From Vigna angularis (Eukaryota > Streptophyta > Magnoliopsida > Fabales > Fabaceae), in the NCBI RefSeq assembly GCF_016808095.1, contig NC_068976.1, positions 5,427,001-5,491,000 of the forward strand: a DNA stretch of 64,000 nt. The letters are read 5' to 3'. Under the pieces are notes generated by a model. The model did not search any database. It had not been told where the DNA came from and saw only the letters and a program-made list of their open reading frames with translations. Position numbers and translations under genes: made by a program. Positions within the stretch are counted from its first letter, which is position 1; each line of letters starts with the position of its first letter. Below, in pieces: positions 57,030-64,000 of this stretch.

Positions 57030-59084
57030 TGTAACACCCCGATTTGTAAGATGTCACAGGTTATTAAAAATCGGTAAGATTCAAAATTTATCATAGCGCG
57101 AAAACATACTTAAAGAAAACCTTATCCAATTACATTATTTGGAGTAATAAAATAACGAATGAAATACTCAAATTATATTGTCTTAACTAGTAAAACAAAA
57201 TAGCTTTATATGAATCCCAAATTATTTCCCATCCACTCTCGAGTCAATCACGTCTCTGGAACATTTGTAACATTATCTGCTCACGTATAACACGTTATAC
57301 GATCATCGCTGATAATTTCATTCACAAACACACAAACACAAAAATGTATGGGGTAAGCTACTGATAAAACAATCACAACAACAAGAAACATACATACTGA
57401 TTATATTAACCATAATCAAACACACAACAAGATATATACCTTCTGATTATACCAACCATAATCAAACACACAACAAGATACATACCTTCTGATTATATCA
57501 ACCATAATCAAACATCCCATACATAGTAGTAATAACAATATGATTCTCAATCCTCTAACATAAACAATTCAATTATACTGAATTACACGATCCTCAATCC
57601 TTGATCCTTGAACTTCGATCATCGATTCTTGATCTCTAACCCTTGATGTCATCAATAACATCTCACACATAGACCCTTGGTTTATCCACTCAATAGCACC
57701 CATGCTAACTACTTACTATAACCATTGTAGTAACACCACTATCAACATAACATAACTTGGAGTCTCTCAAGTACCATGATCATCATCATAAATAACATTA
57801 CCATCATGACTATCTTAGTCATGAAAGACACCATGAGCATTACCGTACCACAATACCATAGCGGAAAAATTCCATCTCACTCATGTACCCTACCTTACCA
57901 ACTTTAGTCGCTCCTACTGCCCATTTGTACCCTCCTTTACAAGACATTTGTAGCCTCCCCTACAAGTCATCTCTTTCTAATGCACACAAGGCAAAAGGAA
58001 GCACCTATCCACAGATAGAACCAAGATTTACGATGTACAACAAGTAGACTTATCCTCCACTCTCATGCTCATCAATCACATACTCAGGTACATCCCAACA
58101 CTCACTCATGCTCTTCTTTCAACAAAAAGTCAAACTGACCCTAAATGTAACCACTAACCTCAGTCCCTGATTATCATCATGTTTCACAACTCCTTAGGCT
58201 TGGTTCACTCCATTCTTTATCAAATTCACCATTTTTCGCCAAATTGCACTATGATAATCAATTATCACTTAAGATTATCGATTATCTTAGTGAAATTTAC
58301 CCATAAATATCATGCAAGAAGGGATAATCGATTATCATCCCATATAATCGATTATTTTCGAAACCACACTCAAAACCAATGCGCATATAATCGATTATAA
58401 CTAATGATAATCAATTATTGCTGAATCAAAACACATCCTGGACATGATTTAAGCATTCAAACATACATACATCAAACCTAGATCACTTGGAAACATATTT
58501 AACACATCATACATGCATTCAAGCATCATATACTCATGTAAACATACTCAAACATATATAATACATCACTTGAATCATCCAGATCCAATAGTAGGGTACA
58601 AAAGAGTCCCCGATAAAAACATCAAATAGGGTTTTCAATCAACCAAACTAACTAAGCATAATGCTTACAAATGAGAACCGAGAAGATGAAAATTCTCCAA
58701 ATCAAAGTTGCTAATGCGAGGCTGTTTGCTCCAAAACTAGACCTCTGAATTCCAATCCGAACGACCAGAATGAGGAACCATATGTCTGGAACCCACTGTC
58801 CAAACATTAGCACGATCTAACAGTGAACGATTTCACAACGACGAAAACACTAGTTTAGATTTTGTGAAATTCTCCAAAATAGAGCTGCTGGTGCGAGGCT
58901 ATTTTCTCCCAAACTAGATTTTTGATTGACGATCCAAATGGTTAGAATAAAGAATCATAGTCTGGAACCCACTATCCAAATGGTTAGAATAAAGAATCAT
59001 TGTCATTAGTTTTCCAAAAATGGCGTTAAGGGTGCGTGACGTGGAAAGGGATAACATATATATGTCAAAATTTGTAATTGTACA
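57030..59084 (-). repeat. 5' LTR of a minus-strand gypsy-like element
   Basis: On the plus strand it begins TGTAACACCCCG next to the primer site; the other end is tentatively ATTGTACA at 59084. It contains a cluster of ATAATCGATTAT palindromes (58255-58430), a triplicated ACACAACAAGATA(T/C)ATACCT-type unit near 57420-57490 and an imperfect duplication at 58686-58990. The internal region to the left is truncated. No coding region. Confidence 0.6.
58686..58990. repeat. Imperfect tandem duplication inside the LTR
   Basis: GAAAATTCTCCAAATCAAAG...TGCTAATGCGAGGCTGTTTGC...TCTGGAACCCACTGTCC (from 58687) recurs as GAAATTCTCCAAAATAGAGC...TGGTGCGAGGCTATTTTC...TCTGGAACCCACTATCC (from 58867), a period of about 180 bases. 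Confidence 0.75.
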
Positions 59085-60020
59085 CTAGAGAGGTGAAGAG
59101 CTTGGTAAGATGCATCAATAAGTCACATAGCTCTACTAAGACAATATCATCTAAAGAAACTAAACAGAAGTACCTAAAAAACACTTGAAGAGGGGTGAGG
59201 GTGGGTGGGGGGGTGGGGGTTGAGTAATGTTAATGGAAACATTCTTTTAGCAACCCTTATGATATAACACGTTGTTGAGGTTTGAGTTTTTCTTATAAAC
59301 TCTTAGTTGCTTGACCTAAAAAATGATTATAAAAGATAATTTCTTTTGACATGCTATTTAGAACGTACACTGTAGAGTTTGTAAGAACTTCCTTTGTTGA
59401 AAAATGATCGATTAGTGTGAAAGGTTCTTGTATTTAGAAATAAAAGCACAATTGCAAGTTTTACAAGAGAAGCGTTTAGAAAAGAGAAGAGATAATTGCA
59501 CATATATTTTTATACTGGTTCACTCTAACTAAGCTACGTCCAGTCTGCTCCGTAAAGGGTTGCACTATAATCCTCAAAAGGATTACAACTAAGTATTCGT
59601 ACCACTCTTGATCTTCTCAGTTAGCGAATAACCTCCTATTACCCTATACTAAATGAATATTCTCACCATTCCTAGTCTCCTCAATCATCAAATAACCTAC
59701 TTTTACCTTAGACTGGATGACTATTCACACCACTCTTGGTACTAAGCAACCCTACCTAGATTTCCTTAACTCAATTGAGTTCAACAAGTGTTTTAATTCT
59801 CTTCAAAATTGTAATCAACGATTTCTTACAAGTCATTCAGACTATTACTCTCTAAGAGAGGATGTGATTACAATACAATGCAATTTAAACACTCGCAAGT
59901 ATTTCTCTCTTTTCTCTTTCTCTCTTTCTTAGAATAAGTAATCAATACTACAATGAACCTCGAGAGTATTCAGAATGTGTGCTAGAAAAACAATCAAGAA
60001 CTAAGCTCCTGAACTCGCCT
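59085..60020. other. Gene-free stretch with G-rich tract and repeat relic
   Basis: No gene. A G-rich tract lies at 59192-59219. From about 59780 to 59935 phrases such as TTTTAATTCTCTTCAAAATT and AGAGAGGATGTGATTACAAT match 11990-12070 (TCTTTTAATTCTCTTCAAAA, AGAGAGGATATGTGATC), so the two are copies of one old repeat. Confidence 0.55.
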
Positions 60021-60029
60021 ATGTACAGG

Positions 60030-60500
60030 GCATAAAAGCAACATGATTTGATAGACACCGACTTGTATATGGACCGATTACTCCTTGCTCATTTAGTGGT
60101 AAGATATACTTCATCTCATTTATAAATGATTTCTCTAGAAAATCTTGGGTATATTTCCTAAAGGAGAAGTTAGAAGCACTAAAGGCATTTAAAATTTTCA
60201 GGCTAATGGTGGAAATGGAAACTGACAAAAAATTAAAGCAGTATAGTCTGACAAGTGAGGTGAATTCACATGTGCAAAGTTTAAAGAGTAATGCGAAGAG
60301 CTAGGGATTAGGGGTTTTCTTAGCGCTCTATATTCACCATAATAGAATGGTGTGATTGAGAGGAAGAATAGGACAATCCTTGATATGGTTCGTACCATGG
60401 TTAAAGGGAAGAATATGCCAAACAAGTTCTAGGTGAAGGATAGGCAGTATGTTGAATATGTATGAAACAAGTGCCCACATTCGAAGCTAGATGGAGTGAC
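60030..60500 (+). pseudogene. Copia integrase fragment, heavily broken
   Basis: Plus-strand frames give copia integrase-core segments in order: GPITP-SFSGKIYF, FINDFSRKSWVYFLKEKLEALKAFKIF, then in other frames RGFL-A-Y, ERKNRTILDMVRTMVKGKN and NKCPHSKLDGVT. Several frameshifts and stops interrupt it. The catalytic-core order matches a retroviral integrase but it cannot be functional. It stops abruptly near 60500, where an opposite-strand gag begins. Confidence 0.8.
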
Positions 60501-60504
60501 ACAT

Positions 60505-60847
60505 ATGTAGGAAAACACTTTTCAAGAAAGAGTCATTCAATAGTTTCCCAATTTGTAATCCGTGTAGAGAGCTAATACCACCAATCTTGAGCTGCTCCTT
60601 GAAGAGTAAAAGGAAAAGTTCTCATTTTAAGGCTCTCTATTATGTTCCTGGGAGATCTAAAATTTTCACACAACATGTGAAATTGTCTCAAGTGCTTGTG
60701 TGGATTCTCCCTTGATAACCCATTGAACTTTGGTAAGGCATTTAACAGGTCAGGTCTCAACTCCCACTCCTCATTAGGGTATTCAATGTTACTTCGGATA
60801 ATTGTATTGTGGGAGGTGGCTAGCTTTCTGATAGTTCTTTGTGCCAT
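60505..60847 (-). pseudogene. Athila-like gag fragment
   Basis: The minus strand from ATG 60847 gives MAQRTIRKLATS, then ELRPDLLNALPKFNGLSREN, PHKHLRQFHMLCENFRSP and KMRTFPFTLQGAAQDWWY, the gypsy gag domain of the Athila/Tat branch. It is interrupted by a stop after DWWY and another a few residues before LFLEKCFP, and is cut off near 60505. It belongs with the LTR and primer site at 61685-63349. Confidence 0.83.
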
Positions 60848-61353
60848 TTTGTTTGGGTTAGGATCAGGTAAAGGATGAGATGATATATTTTTTACTGAGA
60901 TAAAGAAGGTGGCATGGCTTCAACTGTAGGAAGTGTTCCCTCAATAGAACACCCAAATTTCAAACTTTTCTGCAGCTTACGCAAATTCCTTTCAACTTCT
61001 AGGTTAATTTGATAAAATTCTCCCGGGTTAGCTCGGGTCATGCACTACGAAGTATGCTTGAAGTTGTTTCTCTGTTCTTGACTTCTTCTTTTTTCTTTTG
61101 TTCTTGCTATAGAGAAAGATTTCAAATAAGAGATAAGAGAGACTTTGTTTGGGTCCACTCCCAGAAAAGAAAGGTGCGTCACAATTGACAACTTAAGTAT
61201 CAAGTCTTTCCAAGCCAGAGTATATTCAAACTAGCCTCAAGTATTTCTCAAGAGAAATTCTTAATTAAAACAAGAACAAAGATTTTTCTAAGAATAAGAA
61301 TAACTAAAGGCTACAAAATAACTCAAACCAAATTAAATGTATTTGCGTTAACT

Positions 61354-61883
61354 AAAACAAAGAAATGAATAAAGATAAAAATAAAAATAAGAATCAAAAT
61401 ATTCAAAATACTAACCGTACTCCCAGCAACGACTCCAAATTTGATACGCTGTCGTTGAAGCTATCAAATTAATACTACTTTTCAAGGCAACTTCAGTATT
61501 GCCAAGTAGTATTCAAGAAAGTAGATAGGGTTAAAGTAACCCTGAGTCGTCTCTCCCAATGAATGCGGAATTGCTTTTCAATATTTGACTTTATGAATGT
61601 TATGCAATGCTTTATAATAAAACAAAGAAATGAATAAAGATAAAAATAAAAATAAGAATCAAAATATTCAAAATACTAACCGTACTCCCGGCAACGACGC
61701 CAAATTTGATACGTTGTCGTTGAAGCTATCAAATTAATACTACTTTTGAAGGCAACTTCAGTATTGCCAAGTAGTATTCAAGATAGTAGATAGGGTTAAA
61801 GTAACCCTGAGTCGTCTCTCCCAATGAATGCGGAATTGCTTTTCAATATTTGACTTTCTGAATGTTATGCAATGCTTTATAAT
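61354..61883. repeat. 265-bp tandem duplication spanning LTR end and primer site
   Basis: Two consecutive copies (61354-61618 and 61619-61883) include AAAGAAATGAATAAAG, the reverse primer site and TGATACG(C/T)TGTCGTTGAAGC. I count about six differences. The left copy has a damaged primer site (CAGCAACGACTCCA versus CGGCAACGACGCCA). The duplicated block contains the LTR-internal junction. Confidence 0.88.
61685..61702 (-). other. Primer binding site, tRNA-Asp type
   Basis: The minus strand reads TGGCGTCGTTGCCGGGAG, four bases after the LTR end. It is typical of Athila/Tat elements and agrees with the gag fragment to the left. Confidence 0.87.
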
Positions 61884-63349
61884 AAAAGTGAGAAACTATG
61901 CTAATGAAGTTAATGTTGGAAGAATGTTTGAGGAACAAATAAGAAACCTAGAAACAATTATGATGAAATAGGCTAATTCTACTACTTTTTCAAGATAGAT
62001 TCTTCATCGATTATTCACAGATCATTGTTCAATTGATTATTGTTCAAGTTTCAAATTAATTAAAGTACGTTCTTAATTAATTTGAGGCGATCATGCAATT
62101 AACCAAAGTAGATTCTCAATCAAATGTAAGACCTTTCTAGATTATTCACAATGAATTCAACCAAAGTACATTCTCAATCAAATTCTATTGTGTTTAATCA
62201 TGTCTATTCTTAAATCTCCTAACCAAATTAAAAGCTAATTAATCAAAGTAAATTCTCAATTAATTATAGTTGAAATTATTACCACCAACCAAAGTACATT
62301 CTCAATTGATAGCAAAAACTCGTTTAACCACATGAAAGTTCCTAAATTTAACTAATGTAAATTCTCTAGAAACCCTTGAATTCATATGATTAATATGCAT
62401 GTAGATTCAAACACCTTTTGATGCAAAAATCATTGCTTTTAATATGATTGAGAGATGAAAGACATAGAAAGAGAATAACTCAAATCAATAATCAAAAGAA
62501 ACAATTGCATTAATTCAACTTAACCTCAAAATCCATAATGAAATTACAGTTGAATAGCCCTAGAAGTTTAGCCCTCCATGAATGGAGTGAAACACATGAT
62601 GAAATAAAAGTGAGAGGAGTGGTGGATGCTTGCTTCTAGTGGAGGAGTCTGAGAGTGGAGGAGTCTGAGAATGAATGAATGAGTTATGCCTCCCCTAGGT
62701 CTCTTTATATAGGGTTTATTGGGCTTGGACTTTGAAATTTTGTTGACAAGATATTTTATCTTATATCTAATATCTTCCAAATATTCAACATATTTAATCA
62801 ATTTTTTAGAATATTTGATAATATCTTTTCTAGATTCAAAAAGATTTGGCAAATATTATCTTTTGATATTTATTGATATAGTTAAATAAGGTAGTTATTT
62901 AACCATATCAAATAAAATATCTTAAGATATATTTTCTCCAAATTATCTTTTAAAATATCTAACAATTTAAACTTGCCCAAAATTACATTTCAACCCTTTT
63001 TATTTTATTTAAAATTGCACAAAAGTCCAGAATTTTCCTCTATTACACTTTAGCCATTTCTTTCTTTTCAAAATTGCATAGGCGCCCTCAGTTGACCAGA
63101 TTGGACCAGCTTTGACCATTCAATTTCATGTTTTTAAATGAATAAAATTCTAACTTCACCTACACAAATAAACATTAGAACATCCAAAATAATTTATGCA
63201 ACTAAGAATCACATTTTAATAATCTTTAATTCCCAAATCCAATAAATCCAATCGTCACAAATTCATTTTAAATCAATCATTTAAGCACAAGAATCTTATC
63301 AAAATTTGAATTTGAAAACATAAATGTGGGCATAAATATGCACTCATCA
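61707..63349 (-). repeat. 5' LTR of a minus-strand Athila-like element
   Basis: It runs from TGATACG at 61707 to GCACTCATCA at 63349 (1643 bases; TGATGAGTGCATATTTATGC on the minus strand). The internal region lies to the left. A diverged solo relative is at 38542-40640. Direct repeats of AAAGTA(C/G)(A/G)TTCTCAAT-type phrases run through 62060-62310. No gene inside. Confidence 0.82.
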
Positions 63350-64000
63350 CTAGCCTTCACTATTGTTTGTAATTGCTAGGATGGGTGTAGTTTGTTGCTA
63401 TTTGGTGTGATTCTTCTCATTAACTAAGTTTTATTTCTAGTGTACCTTATTTTGAATGTCATGATGATTTTGTAATTATTGAATTGCGTTTCTGGTTTTG
63501 AATGTGCTATCACTTGTTTGAATGTTTCGTGGTCACATATGTTAGGTTCCTTGTCATGTTCACGCTTTTACATCTATGTTTGGTGCATGAGGGGCGAGTT
63601 TAGATATCAAGTTAGTATGTTGTGGCATAATTGTATTAAGACCATGCTTTTTGTTATTAAAAATGTGTTAGCCATGCTTCTGCGTTTTTGGATGTTCTGC
63701 ATAGTGTCATTGAACATTTCTGATTGGGTCCACCATATTTTTCACTAGAAACTGGGTGTTGTTTCATAGCATTGTTTTTTACATTTAAAATTGTGGTTTA
63801 TGATGTTAAGTCATGTTGTTGCTGTCGTGAATCCTCAATCTACATAGTTTCAAATTGATTGCAGTTTCTTACCGAGCTCTTACACCAATGAGGCCATGTT
63901 CTTTTGATAAGATCATGTTATATTGTTACTGTTTTTTTGCATTCTGTTATCTTCTGGCCAAGCTGCTACAGTGATGAGGCCAAGTTTGTTCATTAAAGAC
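63350..64000. other. Gene-free right edge
   Basis: T-rich sequence with no frame, repeat unit or transposon end that I recognise. Confidence 0.4.

Overview
The window is nuclear DNA of a flowering plant: spliced genes with GT-AG introns, and long tracts of nested Ty1/copia, Ty3/gypsy and CACTA transposons. The repeat style (recurring ATAATCGATTAT palindromes in Sirevirus-type LTRs, Athila-like and chromovirus-like LTRs, CACTA ends with ACGTC-rich subterminal repeats) suggests a legume, probably of the bean/cowpea/soybean group. That assignment is an inference. Only two ordinary host genes are convincing: a six-exon gene for a mitochondrial-type ribosomal protein bL17 (minus strand, 7148-9921) and a five-exon gene for a nuclear protein with three CCCH zinc fingers (plus strand, coding exons 32539-36719, leader exon near 29.3 kb).

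Layout. 1-4.7 kb: 3' part of a Sirevirus-like copia element (RT/RNase H, env-like ORF, polypurine tract, LTR), then an inverted copia gag fragment. 4.7-7.1 kb: LTR relics. 7.1-10.05 kb: bL17 gene. 10-12.15 kb: degenerate tandem repeats and one terminus of a DNA transposon. 12156-26885: a non-autonomous CACTA element (3-bp duplication AGT) split by a very young LTR retrotransposon (12615-25978, 5-bp duplication ATTAT, two 3857-bp LTRs with about six differences). 26.9-29.3 kb: repeats. 29.3-37 kb: CCCH gene. 37.7-42.6 kb: three LTR relics. 42678-49731: a CACTA element (duplication GAT) with a broken TNP2-type transposase. 50-52 kb: low-information DNA with degenerate repeats. 52081-54930: deleted minus-strand copia element with both LTRs. 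55.1-56.6 kb: deleted gypsy element. 57.0-59.1 kb: minus-strand gypsy LTR with initiator-Met primer site. 60.0-63.35 kb: broken copia integrase abutting a minus-strand Athila-like element (gag, primer site, LTR).

The outstanding object is the young retrotransposon at 12615-25978. It is Athila-like (tRNA-Asp-type primer site, Athila-type gag core and 3' region) but has no protease, reverse transcriptase, RNase H or integrase. In place of pol it carries, in antisense, what looks like a complete intron-containing gene: a TATA box, a non-coding first exon with a consensus donor site, and two coding exons that join in frame to give a 152-residue protein with a WUSCHEL/WOX-type homeodomain and a C-terminal LxL motif resembling a WUS-box or EAR motif. 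The antisense orientation explains how the introns survived retrotransposition. Palindromic repeats lie directly upstream of its promoter. This is the best candidate in the window for an undescribed system: a parasitic, gag-only retrotransposon carrying a developmental-type homeobox gene.
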